Shown here: in pieces, positions 9,542 through 18,838 of the stretch
Layout of the letters: each line of letters starts with the position of its first letter
Numbering within the stretch: the first letter of the stretch is position 1
Source of the DNA: Dietzia timorensis
GTDB lineage: Bacteria; Actinomycetota; Actinomycetes; Mycobacteriales; Mycobacteriaceae
Direction: 5' to 3'
Assembly (NCBI RefSeq): GCF_001659785.1
Contig: NZ_CP015961.1
Coordinates: forward strand, 558,001-622,000
Length of the DNA stretch: 64,000 bases
The notes under the pieces: generated by a model
What the model was told of the DNA's origin: nothing
Database searches by the model: none
The model's input: the letters and a program-made list of their open reading frames with translations, nothing else
Program-made: the position numbers and the translations under genes

Positions 9542-11203
9542 CCCCGGTAGTTCACGGGGATCTGCGGATCGCTGGGTGAAAATAGACCGAAGTGCTTCCT
9601 GAACAGGGGAAACTGGGACTTGTTTAAGGTTCCTGATCCTCAAGCAGAAAGCACTCGGTAGGTGAAGCGTACTTCGTGGTCGTCTGGTCTGTCGTTCTCC
9701 GTCGAGGATGTCGGGGTGATTGCTCATGCCGGGGTCATCGCGCCGCGTCTTCTGGCTGATCGCGTCGGCCTGACCGCCGAGCTGTCGGGGGCCATGGCGC
9801 AGCGCCGATCCATCCCGATCCATGACCGTGGCAGGGTGTTGACCGATGTCGCGGTGATGCTCACAGGTGGCGGCACGTCCATCGCCGACATCCGCGTCCT
9901 GCGCCACCAATCCACTGTCCTGGGTCCGGTCGCCTCCTCTCCGACGGTGTGGCGCGCCCTGGACGAGGTCACCGCTGGTAAACGCAAAAAGATCCAGGTC
10001 GCGCGGGCCCGTACGCGGCGGCATGTGTGGTCCCAGCTGCCCGGCGGGGTGCCGGCCTCCAAGTGCGCGGGCCGGGATCTGGGGGACACGGTCGTGCTCG
10101 ATGTGGACGCCACCATCGTGGTCACCCACAGCGAGAAAGAACAGAGCGCGCCGACCTACAAGCGCACCTTCGGCTACCACCCGATCGGCGTGTGGTGCGA
10201 CAACACAGAAGAGTTCCTCGCTGCGAGCTTGCGGCCGGGCAACGCGGGGTCGAACACCGCGGCCGACCACATCGACGTCCTGGGGCAAGCCATCGCCCAG
10301 ATTCCCGCCGCCCATCGGCGTGATGTGCTGATCCGATCCGACGGCGCCGGCGCCTCCCATGACCTGTTGGAGTGGATCTCCGAGCAGAATCGGATCCGTG
10401 GTCGGCGGGTGGAGTACTCGGTCGGCTTCTCGATCACCGCCGGAATCCGCCGGGCCATCGCGATCGCCCCCGACACCGCGTGGGGGCCAGCGGTGAATCA
10501 AGACGGCGACCTGAGGCCGGGCGCGGAGATCGCCGAGCTGACTGGACTGCTGCCGCCCAGGATGCTCGCCAAGTGGCCCGACGGGATGCGGGTCATCGTC
10601 CGCCGTGAGCGGCCCCACCCCGGCGCCCAGTTGTCGATGTTCGAGGAACTCGACGGGTGGCGCTACCAGGCGTTCGTCACCAACACCGCCACCGGTCAAC
10701 TGCAGTTCCTCGAGGCCAGGCATCGGGCGCACGCCCGGGTGGAGGACCGGATCCGCCACGCCAAAGACACCGGCCTGGGCCGTCTGCCCTCGCGAGAGTT
10801 CGCTCTCAACCAGGCATGGCTGGTGGCGGTGATGATCGCCGCCGACCTCGTCGCCTGGACCCGGATGCTGGCCTGCACCGGCGCCGCCACCATCCTCGCA
10901 GCGTGCGAGCCCAAAGCGATGCGCTACCGCTTCCTCCACGTCGCCGCCCTACTGACCCGCAGCAGCCGACGTAGACGGGTCAAAATCCCCGAGACCTGGC
11001 CCTGGGCCACCGCCATCGAAGCGGTGTTCCACACGATCGCCGCGATCCCCAAACCGGCCTGACCCCACCTGCCCACCCACGACAGCACCACCCGGAGACC
11101 CGCCCACCGGCAGCGCCAGCCGGCGCCCAAACACGTCTACACGACCCGCCGGACACAACATCCGTAGAAACCCGACTCCATCACGCCCCATGAATCAGCG
11201 GGG
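9542..11203 (+). mobile_element. IS1380-family element, copy 2a (type B)
   Basis: A 1,662-bp element with ends CCCCGGTAGTTCACGGGG (left) and CCCCGCTGATTCATGGGG (right, reverse complement). The flanking tetramers are CTAG (9538-9541) on the left and TTAG (11204-11207) on the right, differing at one position. It interrupts the AraC-type gene. It appears identical to copy 2b, which follows in direct orientation after only 381 bases. Confidence 0.9.
9662..11062 (+). CDS. IS1380-family transposase (copy 2a)
   Basis: 466 residues from a GTG start (MKRTSWSSGLSFSVEDVG), same length as the type A copies but with many substitutions (for example NQDGDLRPGAEIAEL in place of NPNGDIRDGADIAEL). The catalytic motifs DVDATIVVTHSEKE, RSDGAGASHDLLEW and RVEDRIRHAKD are present. 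No interruption is seen, so it should be functional. Identical in translation to copy 2b. Confidence 0.94.
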   Translation: MKRTSWSSGLSFSVEDVGVIAHAGVIAPRLLADRVGLTAELSGAMAQRRSIPIHDRGRVLTDVAVMLTGGGTSIADIRVLRHQSTVLGPVASSPTVWRALDEVTAGKRKKIQVARARTRRHVWSQLPGGVPASKCAGRDLGDTVVLDVDATIVVTHSEKEQSAPTYKRTFGYHPIGVWCDNTEEFLAASLRPGNAGSNTAADHIDVLGQAIAQIPAAHRRDVLIRSDGAGASHDLLEWISEQNRIRGRRVEYSVGFSITAGIRRAIAIAPDTAWGPAVNQDGDLRPGAEIAELTGLLPPRMLAKWPDGMRVIVRRERPHPGAQLSMFEELDGWRYQAFVTNTATGQLQFLEARHRAHARVEDRIRHAKDTGLGRLPSREFALNQAWLVAVMIAADLVAWTRMLACTGAATILAACEPKAMRYRFLHVAALLTRSSRRRRVKIPETWPWATAIEAVFHTIAAIPKPA

Positions 11204-11584
11204 TTAGTCTCTGCGTAACCGCGACATTGATGCGTGACCCCGCAGTGAGTGTGGGGCGATCGGTGGCATCGATGGTGAATTCAAACGGTGACCAGGTGGT
11301 GCTTGCCGCTTGGCCTTGTAGCAGGGTTGCTGCTTCGAAGAGATGTCGGAGTTCTCTCGCAGAGAGGGCGTTCGGGATGCGAAGCAGATCCGTGGAGTGC
11401 TGCTGGATTACGTCCAATGCTCGTACGAGCCGCGCCGTTAGATGGAGATTCGGATTTCGGTCATGAGGGTAAGGCACAGTCCAGCTATAGCGGCGCGGTC
11501 CGTGGCTGGGACTCAGCCCGATTGACGCTCCGCGATCGACCGCATCCATGAATGAAACGGCATCGATTGGAGTGTTCCCGCTAA

Positions 11585-13246
11585 CCCCGGTAGTTCACGG
11601 GGATCTGCGGATCGCTGGGTGAAAATAGACCGAAGTGCTTCCTGAACAGGGGAAACTGGGACTTGTTTAAGGTTCCTGATCCTCAAGCAGAAAGCACTCG
11701 GTAGGTGAAGCGTACTTCGTGGTCGTCTGGTCTGTCGTTCTCCGTCGAGGATGTCGGGGTGATTGCTCATGCCGGGGTCATCGCGCCGCGTCTTCTGGCT
11801 GATCGCGTCGGCCTGACCGCCGAGCTGTCGGGGGCCATGGCGCAGCGCCGATCCATCCCGATCCATGACCGTGGCAGGGTGTTGACCGATGTCGCGGTGA
11901 TGCTCACAGGTGGCGGCACGTCCATCGCCGACATCCGCGTCCTGCGCCACCAATCCACTGTCCTGGGTCCGGTCGCCTCCTCTCCGACGGTGTGGCGCGC
12001 CCTGGACGAGGTCACCGCTGGTAAACGCAAAAAGATCCAGGTCGCGCGGGCCCGTACGCGGCGGCATGTGTGGTCCCAGCTGCCCGGCGGGGTGCCGGCC
12101 TCCAAGTGCGCGGGCCGGGATCTGGGGGACACGGTCGTGCTCGATGTGGACGCCACCATCGTGGTCACCCACAGCGAGAAAGAACAGAGCGCGCCGACCT
12201 ACAAGCGCACCTTCGGCTACCACCCGATCGGCGTGTGGTGCGACAACACAGAAGAGTTCCTCGCTGCGAGCTTGCGGCCGGGCAACGCGGGGTCGAACAC
12301 CGCGGCCGACCACATCGACGTCCTGGGGCAAGCCATCGCCCAGATTCCCGCCGCCCATCGGCGTGATGTGCTGATCCGATCCGACGGCGCCGGCGCCTCC
12401 CATGACCTGTTGGAGTGGATCTCCGAGCAGAATCGGATCCGTGGTCGGCGGGTGGAGTACTCGGTCGGCTTCTCGATCACCGCCGGAATCCGCCGGGCCA
12501 TCGCGATCGCCCCCGACACCGCGTGGGGGCCAGCGGTGAATCAAGACGGCGACCTGAGGCCGGGCGCGGAGATCGCCGAGCTGACTGGACTGCTGCCGCC
12601 CAGGATGCTCGCCAAGTGGCCCGACGGGATGCGGGTCATCGTCCGCCGTGAGCGGCCCCACCCCGGCGCCCAGTTGTCGATGTTCGAGGAACTCGACGGG
12701 TGGCGCTACCAGGCGTTCGTCACCAACACCGCCACCGGTCAACTGCAGTTCCTCGAGGCCAGGCATCGGGCGCACGCCCGGGTGGAGGACCGGATCCGCC
12801 ACGCCAAAGACACCGGCCTGGGCCGTCTGCCCTCGCGAGAGTTCGCTCTCAACCAGGCATGGCTGGTGGCGGTGATGATCGCCGCCGACCTCGTCGCCTG
12901 GACCCGGATGCTGGCCTGCACCGGCGCCGCCACCATCCTCGCAGCGTGCGAGCCCAAAGCGATGCGCTACCGCTTCCTCCACGTCGCCGCCCTACTGACC
13001 CGCAGCAGCCGACGTAGACGGGTCAAAATCCCCGAGACCTGGCCCTGGGCCACCGCCATCGAAGCGGTGTTCCACACGATCGCCGCGATCCCCAAACCGG
13101 CCTGACCCCACCTGCCCACCCACGACAGCACCACCCGGAGACCCGCCCACCGGCAGCGCCAGCCGGCGCCCAAACACGTCTACACGACCCGCCGGACACA
13201 ACATCCGTAGAAACCCGACTCCATCACGCCCCATGAATCAGCGGGG
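11585..13246 (+). mobile_element. IS1380-family element, copy 2b (type B)
   Basis: A 1,662-bp element with the same ends as copy 2a. The flanking tetramers are CTAA (11581-11584) and TTAG (13247-13250), which are not direct repeats of each other. The left neighbour is the 5' part of the split AraC gene and the right neighbour is the peptide-transporter upstream region. The mismatch suggests that the sequences now on its two sides were not originally adjacent, for example after an IS-mediated deletion. Confidence 0.9.
11705..13105 (+). CDS. IS1380-family transposase (copy 2b)
   Basis: 466 residues, identical in translation to the copy 2a transposase, with the same GTG start and intact catalytic motifs. 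The identity points to a recent duplication of this element. Together the pair forms two long direct repeats, a substrate for homologous deletion of one copy and the spacer. Confidence 0.94.
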   Translation: MKRTSWSSGLSFSVEDVGVIAHAGVIAPRLLADRVGLTAELSGAMAQRRSIPIHDRGRVLTDVAVMLTGGGTSIADIRVLRHQSTVLGPVASSPTVWRALDEVTAGKRKKIQVARARTRRHVWSQLPGGVPASKCAGRDLGDTVVLDVDATIVVTHSEKEQSAPTYKRTFGYHPIGVWCDNTEEFLAASLRPGNAGSNTAADHIDVLGQAIAQIPAAHRRDVLIRSDGAGASHDLLEWISEQNRIRGRRVEYSVGFSITAGIRRAIAIAPDTAWGPAVNQDGDLRPGAEIAELTGLLPPRMLAKWPDGMRVIVRRERPHPGAQLSMFEELDGWRYQAFVTNTATGQLQFLEARHRAHARVEDRIRHAKDTGLGRLPSREFALNQAWLVAVMIAADLVAWTRMLACTGAATILAACEPKAMRYRFLHVAALLTRSSRRRRVKIPETWPWATAIEAVFHTIAAIPKPA

Positions 13247-13412
13247 TTAGAGTGATTTACCAATGCGTAAGGCATTGTTCATATCGTGATCCGTATCACA
13301 TGCCTTAGGCGGTTGATCAGCGGCGATTCGCTGTCGGGTCTTACGAGGACTCGGCGTCGTCGTGCGGGTGGAGGGCCCACTTCTGCTCGCGAATCGAAAC
13401 GGGAGGTTTTCT

Positions 13413-15038
13413 GTGCGTAGGTTCAACAAGGTTGTCGCGGTGTCGGCAGCCGCACTCTTGGCAGGGACGTCGCTCGCGGCGTGTTCCAGTGACGGCTCCG
13501 GCGGGGGAGACTCCGGCGACAACGTGATCAGTGCCTTCAACACCGAACCCCAGAACCCACTCATCCCGACGAACACCAACGAGGTCGGCGGCGGCCGCGT
13601 CGTCGACCTTCTCTTCGAGGGGCTCGTCTCCTACGACACCAAGGGCGAGATCAGCAATGCAGTCGCAGAGGAGATCACCCCGAACGACGACGCGACCGAG
13701 TTCAACATCAAGCTCAAGGAGGGCAAGACCTTCTCCGATGGCTCGCCGGTGACGGCGAACAGCTTCGTCGACGCATGGAACTACGGCGCTGCCTCTAAGA
13801 ACGCGCAGCTCGCCCAGTCGTTCTTCGAGCCCATCGAGGGTTTTGAAGCCGTCTCCGAAGAGGGCGCCACCGAGACCGAGCTCTCCGGTCTCGAGGTCGT
13901 CAGCGACACCGAGTTCAACGTCACACTCTCGCGCCCCACCGCCGACTTCCCCGATCGCCTCGGGTATTCGGCGTTCAGTCCGCTCCCGGAAAGCGCGTAC
14001 GACGACATGGACGCCTTTGGTGAGAACCCGATCGGCAACGGCCCGTACAAGCTGGGCGACGAGGGCTGGACCCACAACGAGTCCATTCAGCTCGTGCCTA
14101 ACGAGGAGTACGAAGGTGAGCAGGAGCCGAAGAACGAGGGCATCGACTTCCGCATCTATTCGAGCATGGACACCGCCTACCTCGACGTACAGGGTGGGCA
14201 GCTCGATCTGATGGACTACCGCGTCCCCTCGCAGAACTACGGGACCTACGAGTCCGACTTCCCGGACTCCAACGTCAACCAGCCCGCCGCGGTCTTCCAG
14301 TCGTTCACCATTCCCGAGCGGCTCGAGCACTGGGGCGGTGAAGAGGGCAAGCTCCGCCGCAAGGCGATCTCCATGGCCTTCGACCGCGACGAGATCACCG
14401 AGACGATCTTCGAGGGAACCCATACCCCCGCCGTGGACTTCACCACCCCGGCCATCGAGGGCGGCGGCGAAGAGCTCGAGAACGGTGATGTCCTCCAATA
14501 CAACCCGGACGAGGCGAAGAAGTTGTGGGCAGAGGCCGACGAGATGAGCCCCTTCTCCGGTTCTCTCGACATCGCCTACAACGCCGACGGCGATCACCAG
14601 GCGTGGGCCGAGGCCGTGACCAACCAGATCCGCGAGACCCTTGGCATCGAGTCCGAGGGTGTCAGCGTTCCCACGTTCCAGCAGATCCGCGATGATGTCA
14701 CCGATCGCACGATCGAGACGGCATTCCGCACCGGCTGGCAGGCGGACTACCCCTCGACGATGAGCTTCCTCACCGACCTCTACCGCACGGGCGCCGGTTC
14801 CAACGACGGCGACTACTCGTCTGAGGAATTCGACCGGCTCATCGACGAGGCCGGTTCCGAGACCGACGAGGACAAGCGCGCCGAGATCGTCCACGATGCG
14901 CAAAACGTCCTGCTTGAAGACCTTCCGGCCATCCCGCTGTGGTACTCGAACGTGTCCACCGCCTGGAATCCGGAACTCAAGGACGTCGAGTACAACTGGA
15001 AGTCCGTACCGGTCTACACCCAGATCACCAAGAACTAA
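13413..15038 (+). CDS. Peptide ABC transporter substrate-binding lipoprotein (DppA/OppA)
   Basis: 541 residues from GTG 13413, chosen for GGGAGG eight bases upstream; upstream in-frame codons lack a ribosome site. The N-terminus MRRFNKVVAVSAAALLAGTS followed by LAAC is a lipoprotein signal with lipobox, so the protein is tethered outside the membrane. The body is an SBP_bac_5 domain (LKEGKTFSDGSPVTANSFVD, GNGPYKL, IEGGGEELENGDVLQYN). It delivers peptides to the OppBC/DF channel encoded downstream. Corresponds in position to dppA (Rv3666c). Its upstream region (13251-13412) begins directly at the right end of IS copy 2b, so its promoter may have been altered by the insertion. Confidence 0.94.
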   Translation: MRRFNKVVAVSAAALLAGTSLAACSSDGSGGGDSGDNVISAFNTEPQNPLIPTNTNEVGGGRVVDLLFEGLVSYDTKGEISNAVAEEITPNDDATEFNIKLKEGKTFSDGSPVTANSFVDAWNYGAASKNAQLAQSFFEPIEGFEAVSEEGATETELSGLEVVSDTEFNVTLSRPTADFPDRLGYSAFSPLPESAYDDMDAFGENPIGNGPYKLGDEGWTHNESIQLVPNEEYEGEQEPKNEGIDFRIYSSMDTAYLDVQGGQLDLMDYRVPSQNYGTYESDFPDSNVNQPAAVFQSFTIPERLEHWGGEEGKLRRKAISMAFDRDEITETIFEGTHTPAVDFTTPAIEGGGEELENGDVLQYNPDEAKKLWAEADEMSPFSGSLDIAYNADGDHQAWAEAVTNQIRETLGIESEGVSVPTFQQIRDDVTDRTIETAFRTGWQADYPSTMSFLTDLYRTGAGSNDGDYSSEEFDRLIDEAGSETDEDKRAEIVHDAQNVLLEDLPAIPLWYSNVSTAWNPELKDVEYNWKSVPVYTQITKN

Positions 15039-15070
15039 CAACGGGATCATTTCCAGCGCAATCGCCTGAT

Positions 15071-15106
15071 GGGGCGCACTGCCGGCACAGTTCCGGCGTG
15101 CGCCCC
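15071..15106 (+). terminator. Strong hairpin between substrate-binding protein and permease genes
   Basis: GGGGCGCAC, one unpaired base, GCCGG, a seven-base loop, CCGGC and GTGCGCCCC form a long GC-rich stem-loop without a T run. It sits in the 112-base gap between the oppA-like stop and the oppB-like start. Hairpins here commonly stabilise the abundant upstream mRNA or cause partial termination, making more binding protein than permease. Confidence 0.75.
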
Positions 15107-15150
15107 AGGGGCGCGTCTGGGCAATGGCACTACACATCTAGAGGTCAACC

Positions 15151-16077
15151 ATGATCTGGTATCTACTGCGGCGACTGCTGCAATTGATTCCCGTCTTCTT
15201 CGGTGCGACGTTCCTCATCTACGCGATGGTGTTCCTGATTCCCGGCGACCCCGTCGCCGCGCTCGCCGGCGACAAGCCGCTCAGTGAATCGGTCATCAAC
15301 ACGCTGCGCGAGCAGTACAACCTGGACAAGCCGTTCCTCGTCCAGTACCTGCTGTACCTACAAGGAATCTTCACCGGAGACTTCGGCACCACGTTCTCCA
15401 ACCGTCCCGTCCTCGACGTCATCGCCGAGGCGTTCCCCGTCACCCTCAAGCTCGCCGTCATGGCGCTCATCATCGAAACGATCTTCGGCATCGGGTTCGG
15501 CGTCATCGCCGGCATCCGCAAGGGCGGCTTTTTCGACTCCACGGTGCTCGTCGTCAGTCTCGTCATCATCGCCGTTCCGATCTTCGTCATCGGCTTCGTC
15601 TCGCAGTTCCTCCTCGGCGTCAAATGGGGAATTGCTCCCATCAGTGTCGGGTCGGACACCTCGATCCAGAGCCTGCTGTTGCCGGCGTTTGTTCTCGGTC
15701 TCGTTTCGTTCGCCTATGTGTTGCGCCTGACTCGGTCATCGGTCGCGGAGAACCTCGGCGCCGATCACGTCCGCACCGCCTACGCGAAAGGATTGAGCAA
15801 GCCGCGCGTCATCTCGGTGCACGTGCTGCGCAATTCGCTCATCCCCGTGGTCACGTTCATCGGTGCCGATCTCGCCTCGCTCATGGGCGGCGCCATCGTC
15901 ACCGAGGGAATCTTCAACATCAACGGCATCGGCGGACTCGTGTTCCGCTCCGTGCAGATCAGTGAGGCGCCGACCGTGGTCAGCGTCGTCACCCTTCTCG
16001 TGATCATCTACATGCTCGCCACGTTGATCATCGATCTGCTCTATGCCGCGCTCGACCCGAGGATCCGCTATGCCTAA
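15151..16077 (+). CDS. Peptide ABC transporter permease (DppB/OppB)
   Basis: 308 residues, ATG start, beginning MIWYLLRRLLQLIPVFFGAT. Six hydrophobic segments are visible, with the first at residues 8-30. The BPD_transp_1 EAA loop appears as VRTAYAKGLSKPRVISVHVLRNSLIPVV, a good match to the OppB consensus. One half of the inner-membrane pore for di- and oligopeptides. Its stop overlaps the start of the next permease (ATGCCTAA). Confidence 0.94.
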   Translation: MIWYLLRRLLQLIPVFFGATFLIYAMVFLIPGDPVAALAGDKPLSESVINTLREQYNLDKPFLVQYLLYLQGIFTGDFGTTFSNRPVLDVIAEAFPVTLKLAVMALIIETIFGIGFGVIAGIRKGGFFDSTVLVVSLVIIAVPIFVIGFVSQFLLGVKWGIAPISVGSDTSIQSLLLPAFVLGLVSFAYVLRLTRSSVAENLGADHVRTAYAKGLSKPRVISVHVLRNSLIPVVTFIGADLASLMGGAIVTEGIFNINGIGGLVFRSVQISEAPTVVSVVTLLVIIYMLATLIIDLLYAALDPRIRYA

Positions 16078-17062
16078 GTCGAACCCGAACGAAAAATCCG
16101 CCGTGTCGACATCGCCCGACCATTCCCATCTCTACGACCGCGGCGCGCGCTACGTCTCGAAGGCGGAACCGGATGACGTCGTCGTACGCGATGCCAAGTC
16201 GCCGACCTCGACTCCCCGCGGCCTGTGGGGAGAAGCGTGGATCGACCTGCGCAAGCGCCCACTGTTCTGGGTCTCCGCAGTGATCATCCTGCTCGTTGTC
16301 GTGGTCGCCGCGTTCCCGCACCTGTTCACCTCTCTCGACCCCCGAGCGGGCGACCTCGCCAAGTCCGAGGCCGGTCCCGAACCCGGGCACCCTTTCGGCT
16401 TCACCAAGCAGGGCTACGACGTCTACGCGCGCACCATCTACGGCGCCCGCGCCTCGGTGCTCACCGGCCTCGGGGTCACCGCTTTCGTGCTCATCGTCGG
16501 AGTCTCCGTCGGTGCGCTCGCCGGCTACCTCGGTGGGTGGATCGACTCGCTACTCTCGCGCATCACCGACGTGTTCTTCGCGATCCCGCTGATCCTCGCC
16601 GGCATCGTGCTCATGCAGCTGTTCGCCGATCGCAACACCTTCACGGTGATCATCGTGCTCGCCGCGTTCGCGTGGCCGCAGATGGCCCGCGTCGCACGCG
16701 CCGCGGTGATCGAGGCCAAGCAGAACGACTACGTGACGGCGTCCCGTTCCCTCGGGCAATCGGGCATGGGCATCCTTCTCAAACACGTGTTGCCCAACTC
16801 GCTGGCGCCGATCATCGTCATCGCGACGACGAGCCTCGGAATCTATATCGTCGCCGAAGCCACCCTGAGCTACCTGGGGATCGGACTTCCGCCGTCAGAG
16901 GTGTCGTGGGGTAATGACATTTCGACGGCGCAGTCCTCGCTGCGCCAGTCGCCGATGATCCTGTTCTGGCCGGCCTCCGCTCTGGCGCTCACGGTGCTCG
17001 GATTCATCATGATGGGCGACGCGCTCAGCGACGCCCTCGACCCGAAGGAGCGGAAGCGATGA
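16070..17062 (+). CDS. Peptide ABC transporter permease (DppC/OppC)
   Basis: 330 residues from ATG 16070, which overlaps the preceding stop by eight bases and is preferred over the in-frame codon at 16043. A soluble N-terminal extension (about 60 residues) precedes the first membrane segment (PLFWVSAVIILLVVVVAAFP). The EAA loop reads DYVTASRSLGQSGMGILLKHVLPNSLAPI. It partners OppB to form the channel. The stop overlaps the ATPase start as ATGA, so the operon is translationally coupled. Confidence 0.94.
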   Translation: MPKSNPNEKSAVSTSPDHSHLYDRGARYVSKAEPDDVVVRDAKSPTSTPRGLWGEAWIDLRKRPLFWVSAVIILLVVVVAAFPHLFTSLDPRAGDLAKSEAGPEPGHPFGFTKQGYDVYARTIYGARASVLTGLGVTAFVLIVGVSVGALAGYLGGWIDSLLSRITDVFFAIPLILAGIVLMQLFADRNTFTVIIVLAAFAWPQMARVARAAVIEAKQNDYVTASRSLGQSGMGILLKHVLPNSLAPIIVIATTSLGIYIVAEATLSYLGIGLPPSEVSWGNDISTAQSSLRQSPMILFWPASALALTVLGFIMMGDALSDALDPKERKR

Positions 17063-18828
17063 GCGAGAAATCGAAGCGCGACGCCTCAACGCCCGACGCC
17101 GCAGAAGACCGCCCACTCCTGGAGATCCGCGACCTCGACATCGCGTTCGGCTCGAAGCGCAAGCCCATGCCGACCGTGTTCGGGGCCTCGCTGTCGGTGT
17201 ATCGCGGCGAGACCGTCGCGATCGTCGGAGAGTCCGGCTCGGGCAAGTCGACCACCGCCGCGGCGATTCTCGGTCTGCTGCAGGGGGGCGGGCACGTGAC
17301 CGCCGGGACGATCGAGTTCGGCGGGGAGCGCCTCGTCGGCACAGACGAGGCGGGGAAGTTCCGCGTCGCCCCGGCGAAGCGCTACCAGCAGCTGCGCGGG
17401 GCGCACATCGGTTTCGTGCCGCAGGACCCGATGTCCAACCTCAACCCGGTGTGGAGCGTCGGCTACCAGATCGACGAGGCCGTGCGCGCCAACAACGTCG
17501 CCTCCGGGCGCAAGGCGGTGCGGGCCCGCACGATCGAGCTCCTCAAGGAGGCGGGGCTTTCTGACGCCGAACGCCGGGTCAACCAGTACCCGCACGAATT
17601 CTCGGGCGGGATGAAACAGCGCGCGCTCATCGCGACCGGGCTCGCGGCGCGCCCCGAGCTGCTCATCGCCGACGAGCCGACGTCCGCTCTCGATGTCACC
17701 GTGCAGCGGCAGATCCTCGACCACCTCGAGGGGCTGACCTCCGAGCTCGGCACTGCGGTGCTGCTCATTACCCACGACCTCGGCCTCGCCGCCGAGCGCG
17801 CGCAGCGCATCGTCGTCATGAGCCGGGGCAGGATCGTCGAATCCGGGCCGAGCCTGGAGATCCTGCAGAACCCGAAGCACGAGTACACCAAGCGGCTCGT
17901 CGAGGCCGCACCCTCGCTGGCCTCGCGCCGGATCGAGCTCGCCGGTGGCACGGCCGAGCTGCGCGAGGAGGTCGTCGCGGAGTCCGTCGCCGAGGCCGAG
18001 ACCGTGGCCGAGGAGAAGAACCCGGACCGCGACGTCATCGTGGCCGAGGACCTGACCAAGGTGTTCAAGGTCCGCGGGAAGGTGCCGTGGAAGTCCGAGG
18101 ACGTGGCCGCGGTGAAGAACGTGTCGTTCACGATGCGGCGCGGGACTACCACCGCGCTCGTCGGCGAGTCCGGCTCGGGCAAGTCGACCGTCGCGCAGAT
18201 GGTGCTCGGGCTGCTCGAACCGACCAGCGGTTCCGTGACCTTCGAGGGCACGAAGGTGAGCGGGCTCTCGCGTAAGGAGGAGCTGACTCTGCGCCGCAAG
18301 ATGCAGCCGGTGTTCCAGAACCCGTACGGCTCGCTCGATCCGATGTACTCGATCCACAACACGATCGCCGAGCCCATGCGGATCCACGGCGTGGGCACGA
18401 AGGCCGAGCGCGATGCGAAGGTGCGCGATCTGCTGGAGAAAGTGGCGCTGCCGCCGGAGATGGCGCGCCGGTTCCCGGGCGAATTGTCCGGTGGGCAGCG
18501 TCAGCGCGTCGCCATCGCGCGAGCGCTGGCGCTCGATCCCGAGGTGATCGTGCTCGACGAGGCGGTGTCCGCGCTCGACGTGCTCGTGCAGTCGCAGATC
18601 CTCGACCTGCTCGCCGAGCTGCAGAGCGAGCTGGGGCTGACGTACCTGTTCATCACCCACGACCTCGCCGTCGTGCGGCAGATCGCGGACTATGTGCTCG
18701 TGATGTCCAAGGGCGAGGTCGTCGAGGAGAACACCACCGACGAGCTGTTCGACGACCCGCGCGAGGAGTACACGCAGAAGCTGCTGGCCGCGGTCCCCGG
18801 AAAGGACATCGACCTCGGCGTCGGCTGA
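17059..18828 (+). CDS. Peptide ABC transporter ATPase, OppD-OppF fusion
   Basis: 589 residues carrying two complete ABC domains. The first has Walker A GESGSGKST at about 57-65, signature FSGGMKQR and Walker B LLIADEPTSALD. The second (about 335-580) again has GESGSGKST, LSGGQRQR and VIVLDEAVSALD. An acidic linker (EEVVAESVAEAETVAEEKN) joins them. One polypeptide therefore supplies both ATPase halves that drive the OppBC pore, as in the DppD protein of mycobacteria. A single oppD-oppF fusion is typical for this group. Confidence 0.94.
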   Translation: MSEKSKRDASTPDAAEDRPLLEIRDLDIAFGSKRKPMPTVFGASLSVYRGETVAIVGESGSGKSTTAAAILGLLQGGGHVTAGTIEFGGERLVGTDEAGKFRVAPAKRYQQLRGAHIGFVPQDPMSNLNPVWSVGYQIDEAVRANNVASGRKAVRARTIELLKEAGLSDAERRVNQYPHEFSGGMKQRALIATGLAARPELLIADEPTSALDVTVQRQILDHLEGLTSELGTAVLLITHDLGLAAERAQRIVVMSRGRIVESGPSLEILQNPKHEYTKRLVEAAPSLASRRIELAGGTAELREEVVAESVAEAETVAEEKNPDRDVIVAEDLTKVFKVRGKVPWKSEDVAAVKNVSFTMRRGTTTALVGESGSGKSTVAQMVLGLLEPTSGSVTFEGTKVSGLSRKEELTLRRKMQPVFQNPYGSLDPMYSIHNTIAEPMRIHGVGTKAERDAKVRDLLEKVALPPEMARRFPGELSGGQRQRVAIARALALDPEVIVLDEAVSALDVLVQSQILDLLAELQSELGLTYLFITHDLAVVRQIADYVLVMSKGEVVEENTTDELFDDPREEYTQKLLAAVPGKDIDLGVG

Positions 18829-18838
18829 GGCGCGCGGC

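Larger units (their letters stand above)
8951..11580 (-). pseudogene. AraC-family regulator split by IS1380 (copy 2a)
   Basis: Minus strand. The N-terminal piece (about 11580-11204) reads GNTPIDAVSFMDAVDRGASI, then LVRALDVIQQHSTDLLRIPN, ending INVAVTQRL. After IS copy 2a the frame resumes at 9540 with DSLVVTYCGAVLLRLLNILV and ends in two HTH motifs (WIADELSISTSTLKRRLSEEG; ASEIATDLGYSDLASFSHAFKHWTGHPPTGFRR), the classic AraC DNA-binding domain. The N-terminal part fits the arabinose-binding-like ligand domain. Removing the IS restores a single frame VTQRL-DSLVV. The first codons are also missing, because IS copy 2b sits directly upstream. Inactive. Confidence 0.87.

Noticed and set aside
13341-15137. 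598-aa minus-strand frame opposite the oppA-like gene
   Set aside because: Antisense shadow; the plus strand has a lipoprotein signal, ribosome site and SBP motifs.
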